A DNA stretch of 64,000 nt, from positions 2,733,502-2,797,501 of the forward strand of contig NC_087393.1 of the NCBI RefSeq assembly GCF_963675165.1, in the 5' to 3' direction. Shown here in pieces: positions 1 through 10,651 of this stretch. The number at the start of each line of letters is the position of its first letter. Position 1 is the stretch's first letter. The notes under the pieces are model-generated. The model ran no database searches and had not been told where the DNA came from. It worked only from the letters and a program-made list of their open reading frames with translations. The position numbers and the translations under genes are program-made. The DNA is from Halichondria panicea. Lineage: Eukaryota > Porifera > Demospongiae > Suberitida > Halichondriidae.

Positions 1-1
1 C

Positions 2-3000
2 ATTCAACCTCTTCGAGAAGCTCTTCACAAAGTTAAACGCGAAGAGCAATTCCTTTATAAAAATGTTTCTATTGAGAGTTGCTCAGCAGTCGATTTAAGC
101 AATGAGGATGTCATATGTAGACTGAAGTTCTCTACAACGAGGCAAGTTAAATGGCAATATTCTAAAAGGCTTACTTACGGTAGCCTGTTGTGCTTGTCTG
201 ATGATGACTTTGGTACAGTAATTTTTGCTACTGTTTCAGAAAGAGATATTGATGACTTAAAAAACAACTGTGTAGAAGTGAAACTCATTGGAAAAGCTGC
301 AGAAGACCCCAAGTATGTTTCCCCATCAAAAGAGTACAAAATGTTTGAGTCACCATGTTACTTTGAGGCATATGCTCCAATTATTCGCACACTTTGCTCT
401 CTACGTGAGAACCTGAAGAAACTGCCGTTTAAAGACTATATTGTGAGGTGTAAAACTGACATTAAAAAACCTCTATACCTAGAAGAAAATCAGGATGCTA
501 CGTTTAGTCTGTGTGGTGTAATTTGTTCTTGTGACCCACTAAAGTGTGAGCATGACTCTTATTCTGTTGAGGACATTGAACAAGCTAAACTCAATAAATC
601 CAGTATTGTATCTACAAATTTATCCCAGTCAAAAGCTCTTTGCACAGCTCTCACAAGAGAGCTAGTGTTGATTCAAGGACCACCAGGCACTGGTAAAACC
701 TATGTCGGATTGAAAATTGTACAATCTCTTTTGATAAACAAATCACTGTGGAATCCAGGTAAAGGGCCCATTATGATTGTCTGCTACACAAATCATGCTC
801 TGGATCAATTTTTAGAGGGCCTTCTTCATTTAAAAGATCTCGAGGGAACTTTGGAAATTAGAAGAGTTGGTGGCCGCTCAAAAAGTAAAACTTTGGAGCC
901 TTACAACATCAAAAAATTTGTGAATTTGGCCAAGAAAAATAAAGGAATCCGTTTCACAACAAAAAACTTTTTACGCAATGTACAAAACAGACTTAAGCAT
1001 CTTACAGATTTTCTTAATGGTAGAAATCCATCGATAAGTTCTGTTTCTATGTATAGTTTCTTCTTAAGTGAAGCTATTATTGAGGAACTTAGATGGCACT
1101 GTGATATCTATGAAATGGTTGTACCTGTATTGTCACAACTAGTGCCTAAAAAGACTGAAAAAAACCCTTTTCATGATTACATTAAGGCAGAGAGACATTT
1201 ATCATTTGACGATGACCGAGAATATACAATATTTGAAGAGAAGTCGCTAAAACAATTTGTCTCTTTCTTCAAAAAAGTTGCTTCAATGAGTAACAAAGAA
1301 GCTACTGAGTGTTTGGAGCAATTAGCTGAAGATGGATGGTTACCTTATGATGTGCATCTTAGACTGTTCAAATATTGTTTGGACAAGTTAAAGCATGCCT
1401 GGCAAAGAGAAGCTGAACACACAGCACAAGAGAATGCTGAGAATGACAAGCGTATACAGTTGATTAGAGTAAACTGCTTGCAAGAAGCAGATGTAATCGG
1501 TGTAACTATCAATGGAGCGGCAAAATATAAGGCAGCCTTAACTCAAGTTAAGTCTAAGATTTGTGTCATTGAAGAAGCTGGAGAGGTTATGGAACCACAT
1601 GTCATAACCACCCTCACGCCACACACACAACATCTGATACTCATTGGTGATCACAAGCAACTGCGACCAAAAACTAACTCTGATGTAATTGGTCGAGAGT
1701 ACAAACTGAATATATCTATGTTTGAGCGCCTCGTCAATAATGACTTCCCTGTTGAAACGCTCAAAATCCAGCATCGAATGAGACCCGAGATTTCACGTCT
1801 GGTGTCAACACATATTTATGATGGCTGTGTAGAAGATAGTGAAACCGTTCAGAGTTACGAAGATGTCAGTGGAATGTTGCATAACATGTACTTCGTTGAC
1901 CACCATCAATATGAAAGCCGAGATGAAGATAACACTAGTCCATTTAACACTCATGAAGCAGCTTTTGTTGTATACTTAACAAGATATTTGATTCAGAACG
2001 GCAATAAACCAGAGGAGATTACAATAATAACACCCTATCTTGGTCAACTAAGAGAAATCAAACAGCAGAGTAATAAACTTGATGTTGAAGTAAATGTAAG
2101 CACAGTTGACAATTTCCAAGGTGAGGAGAATGACATAATTCTGCTCTCTCTGGTTCGAAATAATAAAGAAGACGATCTTGGCTTCACAAGATTCAAAAAC
2201 AGAGTTTGTGTTGCCATGTCACGTGCAAAAAAAGGTTTCTACTGTATTGGAAGCTTTTCTACTTTCAGAAAGAAATCGAAATTGTGGGAATCGATCTCAA
2301 GTGATCTAGAACAAGAAGACCGTCTCAGTGAAGCCCTTCCACTCAGGTGTGTCTCTCACAAGAATGTAACTCATATATCCAGTGCCGATGATTTTAATAA
2401 AATTGAAGCAGGTGGATGTAGAGAACTGTGCAAGGCTCGTCACTCGATTTGTAACCATGTTTGCGATAGATCATGTCATCCAGATGACCAAATGCACGAA
2501 CGGCATTGCACCCAACCTTGTCCTAAGAAGTGTGACAAAGATTTGCATCGGTGTGAAAGTAAATGTGGGTTAATTTGTCCTCCTTGTAAACAACCTATGA
2601 AAAAGAAAATTCCCATGTGTGGTCACGACCAGCAAGTTCCATGTAACATTGAAGCTAGGGAATTCTCATGTACTATGGACTGTATGAAAACTCTGTCTTG
2701 TGGTCACCGTTGTAAACTAAAATGCGGACAAGATTGTTCTAGTAAACGGTGTAAGTTTTTCGTTACCAAGCAATGGCCTTGTGGCCATGAAGCACAAAGA
2801 GAGTGTCACGAAACTGAGTTAAACTATTCACTAAATTGCAAATTTCGTTGTGACACAGTCCTAGCATGTGGCCATAAATGCACCAGAACATGTGGAGTAT
2901 GTCGTCAAGGGCGACTACATATGCCGTGTAAGGATAAATGCTCAAGAAATCTTTTTTGTGGTCATCCCTGTTCGGTATCATGTGCAAACAACTGCCCACC

Positions 3001-4369
3001 TTGTATGAAAGAGTGTGTTTTCAAATGTTCACATGCTCCCTGTGGGCACAAATGCTTTAAACAATGCAAACCGTGCCCTCATCGCTGTGAATGGAAATGT
3101 AAGCATTTTCAATGCACAAAAAATTGCGGAGAGCTATGTGAAAAGAAAAGGTGCTCAGAACCATGTAAAAAGAAACTGAAGTGTAGTCACCATTGCATTG
3201 GTCTGTGTGGTGAGCCTTGTCCAGCTGTGTGTAGAGTATGTAATAAGGACTCTGACACATTTGAAGTATTCTTTGGTGAAGAAGATAATCCAGATTCCCG
3301 CTTTGTTGAGCTGAAAGATTGTAAACATGTGATAGAGGCTACGTCAATGGATAGGTGGATGGATAGTGGTGATGATGATGCAAATGTTAGTATTATGTGG
3401 AAGAAGTGTCCAAAGTGTAGTGTACAAGTGATTTCCACCCTACGTTATGCTAATCAAGCCAAACAAGTGCTAGCAGATATGAATCGTGCTAAAGAAAAGC
3501 TATCTTGTACATTATCGAGGTCTGATAGACACGAGTACTATAGACGTGCCCAAGAACTCAGTGTCTCTGTATACAGTTCACTCAGGCGCTCTACTATTCG
3601 GAGATCATTGATAGATAAGTTTAGTGCCCGGTGTGAACGATTCAAACGTGTTGATATAAAGCATAATGATGCTTTACTAATAGACTTCCTTGTTCTTTTC
3701 CAGTCCTTACATCAGTCTCTCCTAACACTTAAAACGCTTGATGATATTATAGATAGTAAAACAATAGACATCGTGATTGAAATTAAATGGCTTCAATCAC
3801 AGACAATTGATTTCTTGAATTGGCTGGTGGAATGCTTAAATCGTGATCATTTTACTGATCAAGTACGACAAGATTCCGAAAATGAAAGCAGGCGTATTTT
3901 CCTTCTAGGTCAGTTGTATTGCCTCAGATATAATGCCAAGAAATTACGTGATGCAAAATTATCTGAATCTGAAAATGCTGTGTTGCACAGCTTCAGACGA
4001 TACGAATGTTTTGGATGTCAACCAGCTGTCACTGTCACCGAAGATATTCTACAACAAGCGCTGGCTGAAATGCATCAAATTTCAAACAAATTGGCTATGC
4101 CTTTGCCTAAAGAAGAGCGAACAATGATAATCAAAGCATTGGGTACCAAACGTGGTTCTTGGTATAAATGTCAGAACGGACACTTTTATCAGATTGGACA
4201 ATGCGGAGGAGCAATGGAAACATCAAAATGTCCAGAGTGCTCAGCAGTTATTGGAGGACAAAGTCACACACTTGCCTCTGGCAATCAGCATGCTGGAGAG
4301 TTTGATGATTCTTCACATGCTGCGTGGTCTGAGGGTGCCAACTTAGCAAACTATGAAGGCTTCAACTAG
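2..4369 (+). CDS. ZNFX1: ZNFX1-like SF1 helicase with NF-X1 zinc fingers, 5'-partial
   Basis: The frame is open from the first base, so the start lies upstream; 1,455 codons are visible, against about 1,918 residues in human ZNFX1. No intron is seen in these 4.4 kb. Order: a conserved pre-helicase segment, P-loop GPPGTGKT at 677-700, Walker B box IEEAGE near 1570, GDHKQLRP near 1650, DNFQGEE near 2110 and VAMSRAK near 2215, which together make a Upf1-like superfamily 1 helicase core. A long run of NF-X1-type Cys/His fingers follows (about 2400-3240). The C-terminus (about 4150-4300) has an RZ-type finger with WYKCQNGHFYQIGQCGGA and CPEC. In vertebrates ZNFX1 binds double-stranded RNA at mitochondria and triggers antiviral signalling; in nematodes it acts in small-RNA inheritance. 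The family call is firm; the role here is inferred. Confidence 0.96.
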   Translation: MQPLREALHKVKREEQFLYKNVSIESCSAVDLSNEDVICRLKFSTTRQVKWQYSKRLTYGSLLCLSDDDFGTVIFATVSERDIDDLKNNCVEVKLIGKAAEDPKYVSPSKEYKMFESPCYFEAYAPIIRTLCSLRENLKKLPFKDYIVRCKTDIKKPLYLEENQDATFSLCGVICSCDPLKCEHDSYSVEDIEQAKLNKSSIVSTNLSQSKALCTALTRELVLIQGPPGTGKTYVGLKIVQSLLINKSLWNPGKGPIMIVCYTNHALDQFLEGLLHLKDLEGTLEIRRVGGRSKSKTLEPYNIKKFVNLAKKNKGIRFTTKNFLRNVQNRLKHLTDFLNGRNPSISSVSMYSFFLSEAIIEELRWHCDIYEMVVPVLSQLVPKKTEKNPFHDYIKAERHLSFDDDREYTIFEEKSLKQFVSFFKKVASMSNKEATECLEQLAEDGWLPYDVHLRLFKYCLDKLKHAWQREAEHTAQENAENDKRIQLIRVNCLQEADVIGVTINGAAKYKAALTQVKSKICVIEEAGEVMEPHVITTLTPHTQHLILIGDHKQLRPKTNSDVIGREYKLNISMFERLVNNDFPVETLKIQHRMRPEISRLVSTHIYDGCVEDSETVQSYEDVSGMLHNMYFVDHHQYESRDEDNTSPFNTHEAAFVVYLTRYLIQNGNKPEEITIITPYLGQLREIKQQSNKLDVEVNVSTVDNFQGEENDIILLSLVRNNKEDDLGFTRFKNRVCVAMSRAKKGFYCIGSFSTFRKKSKLWESISSDLEQEDRLSEALPLRCVSHKNVTHISSADDFNKIEAGGCRELCKARHSICNHVCDRSCHPDDQMHERHCTQPCPKKCDKDLHRCESKCGLICPPCKQPMKKKIPMCGHDQQVPCNIEAREFSCTMDCMKTLSCGHRCKLKCGQDCSSKRCKFFVTKQWPCGHEAQRECHETELNYSLNCKFRCDTVLACGHKCTRTCGVCRQGRLHMPCKDKCSRNLFCGHPCSVSCANNCPPCMKECVFKCSHAPCGHKCFKQCKPCPHRCEWKCKHFQCTKNCGELCEKKRCSEPCKKKLKCSHHCIGLCGEPCPAVCRVCNKDSDTFEVFFGEEDNPDSRFVELKDCKHVIEATSMDRWMDSGDDDANVSIMWKKCPKCSVQVISTLRYANQAKQVLADMNRAKEKLSCTLSRSDRHEYYRRAQELSVSVYSSLRRSTIRRSLIDKFSARCERFKRVDIKHNDALLIDFLVLFQSLHQSLLTLKTLDDIIDSKTIDIVIEIKWLQSQTIDFLNWLVECLNRDHFTDQVRQDSENESRRIFLLGQLYCLRYNAKKLRDAKLSESENAVLHSFRRYECFGCQPAVTVTEDILQQALAEMHQISNKLAMPLPKEERTMIIKALGTKRGSWYKCQNGHFYQIGQCGGAMETSKCPECSAVIGGQSHTLASGNQHAGEFDDSSHAAWSEGANLANYEGFN

Positions 4370-6570
4370 TTAAGGCCAATCAGGCTTACCAATCATTGTT
4401 GCGTTCACAGTAATTTAAACCCACAATGCACATTACAATCATTATTTCACTTAGAGAATCACAACTAAATACACTCTATGTCAATTTCCACTGTTCATTT
4501 TTTTATGTTAGTATACTAAATCACTTTTATGCATGTACATGTACATGCATCATTCTGTTTACACCATTGCCTGATTTCGTAAACTTCTTTCAACGATGGA
4601 AAGAAAATCTTCACAATTGCCAGAAGTCTGTTCAGAAAATGTTTCAGAATATCAGAGAAAAATTTTTAACCCATCTCCTCGAAAATTAAAGAGATTCGTC
4701 AAATAATGAGCAGCCGACAGTGACTGTTAAACCAATATTATTGGTGAAGCTGGATCCAAATAAAGACTATTAATTTTTTGCGGAATCTATACAGATCGAA
4801 GCTGATTGTTAACATACTATAGGGTGATGAGAAGAGACGGACAATTGTACCAGTCTACGTGTTGTATGAGAGTGAGACTCGTGCAGTTCACCGGCTTGTT
4901 TTCACACAGTAGAACGTTTGCCTCAACTCCAGCACTATGAAAACGTGCAGAGTAGAATTATTTTCATGCAGTTTTTCTGTTGGTGCCCAGTGGACTGCTG
5001 CAATGTGACAATAACACTCAACATTGAATGCTTGAAATTGGAAAGTTCAAACTGGTTCGATACACCATGCAGGATCAGCAGAGAATAGATCCACACATGG
5101 AATCATTATCAAGGAGTTTTCCAAAGTTTTAGAATTGCACATCACTGCTGTGCAGTGCTCAATACTAATGGTGATCATAAGCGTGCAAGGTGCAACCCAG
5201 ACTTATAAACGATTGCTCACAAAAAGTTCGAATGTAACACGTACAGGAGCGTACACATGCAGCACCAAATGAAATGTCCTGTATTGTTTCGAAACTACAG
5301 TGCAATTCAACAAATCAAGTGACAACTACTCTATAGGCTATAATAAGTCCGTACAGAGACGGACTTTTCATTATGTTTGCTCAGGAATGTGAACAACTCA
5401 GAATAAGGGGAGGTCCCAACGTCTAAAATTGACTTCCACTCATGATCAAGTACGAGAATAAAATTAATACCTGTCCGACCTTCAACTGTTGGCAATTTAT
5501 AACAATTAAAGGCTTGCCTGTGACTGGAAATGCCTGCCTTGCGATGAAATCGAGGATAAGAAAGCAAGGAGTAATTTATATTCTCAGACATTGCAAGTTT
5601 TAGAGAGCAACGTCTCTTATCTGAAAATCCACTGATCAAAATGCCTATAATGCTTGGATAGAAAGCGTATCACTATTTTGGTGAGCGAGCGTGCCTGTTT
5701 TTGTATCTGCTGTGACAAGTAGCTTCCAGGAAACACGAGACACTGCATGCATGGTCTATCACATGATATGCAAGTACATGTAGACGAAATATCAATAGAT
5801 CTAGTTTAACAATTCCACGTGCCACTTCAAAAATTCACAAAATGAAACTCTAATTGGCACTCACTGGGTGTGAAGTTAATTCTGATGATCGAGATGCTGT
5901 GAGTGTAATGTACGATTATTACATGCACATGACACCCGTATATAAATAGCTCATACAAGTTAGCTTTACAACTGCATTATGTACATAATTAGTGTTTTTT
6001 TCAAATAGTAATTAGCCTACATGAAGAAAATTAAATATGTATTAAATTCTTTGCTTTGCTTCTCCACAATACATGTAACACATTATCATAATTATACCTT
6101 TTATATAATTTTTAAATTTGACTCCTATAATGCCATTATGCATAATTATGGTGTTATTTTTGTGTTGAGTTCGACCTTCATAAAGTTGTCATAACTTTGA
6201 CAAATTCAAGTCTCATACCATTGGATTCAAAGCGCTTCTATCTATATATGCTGTAGAGCTGCATCATGGTAAGCTCCAACCAGCTAAAAATTAGCTTTTT
6301 CCATGTAGAAGTCCCAGGCACCACATAAAGCATAAATGAAGCCATAATTGACCACATATAACTTCCGGGGCCGAACTCAACGCAAATAGACTTTAGATGT
6401 GTGTAATGTATATATAATTATATGATAATGTTATTTCCAACAAATTATAAAATTGATTTATATAATTGACATAATTATAGTCTTCATGCTTCACAAACAG
6501 AACGACAAACAATTTAGAGAAATAAAAAATAAAATTTCGTAATAATAAATTATTGTCATGATCTGCATGC
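4370..6570. other. Intergenic region between convergent ZNFX1 and PITPNC1 ends
   Basis: Holds the ZNFX1 3' UTR, with an AATAAA polyadenylation signal at 4759-4764, and AT-rich DNA. A minus-strand open frame of 102 codons (5331-5639) has no recognisable domain and no conserved splice context. I see no supported gene here. Confidence 0.6.
4759..4764 (+). terminator. Polyadenylation signal for ZNFX1
   Basis: Canonical AATAAA hexamer 390 bp after the ZNFX1 stop codon, followed by a T-rich run. Placement fits a short animal 3' UTR. Confidence 0.55.
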
Positions 6571-9500
6571 TTATGAAGCTTCTTGTGTGTTCAATCCATG
6601 AACAACTCTTGCATTTGTTTGTTGTTGAAGCTCATCCTCATATTTCCGAACATCTTCCAATGTCATTCCTGCAGTATTATTATATTCCACAGGATAGCTT
6701 AGACCCTTGTGATACAACATAATTATGCATGACATTGTACTGTGCATTATGTACATTTTGTCATGTAGTACACATTTTATATAGATTTACGTTAAGGGCT
6801 ATAATTATTTGAGTAATTTGCACCCACTAAAATTAATTTGGTGCTATAAAGTTAATGTATAACTGCTAGCTACCACTGGGGAAAGAGTTTTTTCCAGTGT
6901 CTAAAAGTTGAGGGCCATCCACATGCAATGTATTTCCGTGATACTATAATTATAATTGTAGTGAACCTTGAACTCTGCTAACCGCTTCTATAGACAGGGA
7001 TAAGGGAGCTATAATTACATACAGGTAGCAAAATTAATGCACTTATGATATCTGTGTGTATTAGCAATAGCTGGTAGTTTTATGCTATGTCAGCTATGAC
7101 ACATCCACCGAAGCATCAGCACCTGCGGTGCTTTCCTTATTAATATAAGTAGCGAGATGGCCGTTGAAGTTGTTGCGAATAATTAATCCGGTACATAATT
7201 CGCATAATCAACATTATAGAACACAGAACTTACCAAACCATTCATCCATCCAAATGAATGCTTGCTTGTGCCCCCTGATCAAGATATCTCTAATTGCCTG
7301 CAGGAGGGAATTGAAGATCCTCTTACACTCTCAATTTGCCATCAAAATTCAAAATCATTTCTTATACTCAAGGATTGGTTACTTTACACGCAATAGAGTT
7401 TACTATTAAATTTTCCTTTCACTACTAATAATTATCCAGAGAAGGACTTTTTGCTGTTTTTGACCCAACCCTACTATTAGCACTTACTGTGCTAATGATA
7501 AGCACGAGTGTATTTACAAACATGACTTGTACACTCACTCTATGCACTGACGATTCCACCTTGCTTTGTAGTCCCCACACTTCAAAGAATACCTTCACCA
7601 CTTTATATGAGCACATAATGGGTTGCGTTGTGTCCTGTTTATCGATGATATAAAATAAAACACCAACTGAGTGAGAAAGTTAGCTTTTCGCACCAGTTAC
7701 ATGTACATGTATATAAAACCAACGTACGTACTGCGCTAATACAGTATTTATAAATAAATCAACAGCCCTTCTATGTTCAAACACACCAGTTCCGAATGAT
7801 CCGTGTTTAATCATAGATAATGGAAAGAGGGATTGGAAACGAAGCAACCTCGAACTACCATCTGTGTATGTTGCCTACTACAACACGGAAATAAAAACCA
7901 GGCTAGGAGACGAACGATAGTCTTACTGTCAGTATAGCAATCCTGCTGCTTAAGAAACTAAATATAATGTGCACTTCCATGAGGTTAGGCAATGTACCTA
8001 CATAATAAGTAAATAAGTACATAATTATAGTTACAAAATTATTAAATATGGCGCAATATTAGTGCCAAAATTAGAGTAGATACGTATTTGTATCTAGGGG
8101 GGTACTCTTTGTAAACTGGTATAGAAAATAAACATTCAGGGGTACACTTTTTAGTGTAGACTATCACTTGGGGGTACTCTTATCAGTTTAGGTACACAAA
8201 TAATTCTTTTGAGGGTACCTGCTCTTCCATATTATAATGACCTGAAGAGTACCCTCAAATATATTTTCCATACTGAACTAAAAAGAGTACCCTCAAATAA
8301 TTTCTAAGGTTAAAGTTCACGTACTTTAACCTCTACTTGTATTTCTATTTAGAGCGCATTAGACTTTGAGTACCGTTTAATAATAATTATTATAACTGAT
8401 AAAAGCACCATAATTATAATTTTTTTTATCTAGTCTCATAATAAACATCAAATTTTGGTAGTCCCCTAGAACACTTATTGTAATCAATCATAAGGGATCT
8501 GATGAAGGCCTTCCCACTTCTTCAGAAGCTAAGGTAGGTGTACAAAATCTGCTCGCAACTGTATGGTCTTGCCACCAGCATGTCCTCTAAAGATAGCGTG
8601 TGCTACATAGCCCAGGGCTTCTGCCTCTGTTTGACTCAACGAGCCATCAACAATATCAGTCAACAGTTCTCTATAAATCAGCTATCAGCAGCTTCCAGCG
8701 TAGTTACACCAGACTTCCAAGGGACTGTTCAATAACCATATTAAAAGATTCACAATTCTAAGGGGCACTCTAAATAGAAATACAAGCCACACCTCTAAGT
8801 AGAGGTTAAAGTGCGTGTACTTTAACCTTAGAAATTATTTGGGGGTACTCTTTTTATTTGGGGGTACTCTTTTTATTTGGGTATACTCTTTTTATTTGAG
8901 GGTACTCTTTTTAGTTCAGTACTCTTCAGGTCATTATAATATGGAAGAGTAGGTACCCTCAAAAGAATTATTTGTGTACCTAAACTGATAAGAGTACCCC
9001 CAAGTGATAGTCTACACTAAAAAGTGTACCCCTGAATGTTTATTTTCTATATCAGTTTACAAAAAGAGTACCCCCTAGATACAAATACGTATATACTCTA
9101 ATTTTGGCACTGATATTGCGCCATAGTTAATTGCTGTCAATACATACTCACTCTCCAACCCTCCATTAGAGGACCTCTGCCTGTCTTCGTAGACTGGAAC
9201 TTTGTGCAGTCCTGGGTGGAACGTTGAAAAATATATCAGTACACCACTTAGTTGTTCTAATAAGACTAATAATTAATCGTATGATGGGCTATTAGTCGTA
9301 CAGCAGTTAATCCCGTATCAGTAATTGCGTGTCGTCAAGCGAGTAATTGCACATTGCCAAGCGAGTAATTGCACATTGCCAAGCGAGTAATTGCACGTCG
9401 AGACACAGTAAGAGCCCATGTGTAATGGATCAGCAGTACTGAAAATTACCTGTTTTTCATCATACTCTCCACTGGATAGTTGATCAAAAGCAATGTCGAC

Positions 9501-10616
9501 ATAATCCACCTGCCTTAATGCAAGCATCTCCTCATTTAAGTCCACTGCCTGTATATGGGAGTAAGTACGAGTGTATGTAATGAATGTGTCGGCTATGAAA
9601 TATTCCAGCAACTCACATTGTCAGAGGATCCATTGTTGTTCTCGTAATTTGTCTCAATCTCAATCAAGAATTTGGGAACAAAGGAGCACTGTGACATTAC
9701 AAACATGAGCATACATGTAAATCATAAGAAGGATTGTAATTGCCAAGCAAACGAGTGTTGCAAGCGTGCGCTTGCTAATGCCTCTCGCCATGTTATGCTT
9801 TCGCTCAAAAAGTATTAGTGTTATAGTAGTTTCTATAATTAAAGTTAGCTTCTCTATATAAACTCACTGAGAAGAAAAGACTTATTTACATGCATCTATT
9901 GTTGTTATCCATCGTATAAAACCTCGATTTAAAGTGACACTTGGCATTTCGCCCATATAGCACCATATAACTTCATTTTTTTGTACTTTACTTTTGCAAA
10001 ACATAATTATAAAAGTGTCGCTTTAAATAGAGTTTTTACGGTATTGTATTATGTGGCTTACCAGGACCTCAAGAAAGAAGAAAATCGATTCTTCCAGGAT
10101 TTGGAGTTCAGTGTATATAATGAGAAGAAAAGACTTGTGTAGATGTATATTGTTATCTAGATCTATATTGTTATATGGTAGTGTTTTGTGGCTTACCAGG
10201 TCCTCAAGATTCTGCCAGGAGGATCTGGATCTTGGATATTATTTTCTTACGCGTGGGGAATGAGCGCGCATGTGCATTACATCCACAGGAATAATTAAAG
10301 GGTGTGTCCAAAGACATCAATTTCACAAATGGCTACTAATGCTAGCTGTTTTAACAGATATTTTTTTACTCTTGTAGCTAACAAAAAGCTAGCGCTTTAG
10401 TGCATATGTTGAATAGAAAGTTTGTGCGAACAGATGATGCTATGAAAGATTCTGAAGAGACTGCAACAGCCTTCAATGTGAGTCAAACTAGCCATAACTC
10501 GAGAAAGAAGCTTTAGTTTGCTAATCCACGAATCAAAATCCAAGAGAACGTGGCTAGAAGCCTATAGAAGCTGTTAGTTTTCGTCGCATTGCAACTGTTG
10601 AGCAGTTATAGCTGGA

Positions 10617-10651
<35 letters not shown>

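Noticed and set aside
5331-5639. Minus-strand 102-codon open frame after ZNFX1
   Set aside because: No domain, no splice partners in phase, and it lies in AT-rich intergenic DNA.
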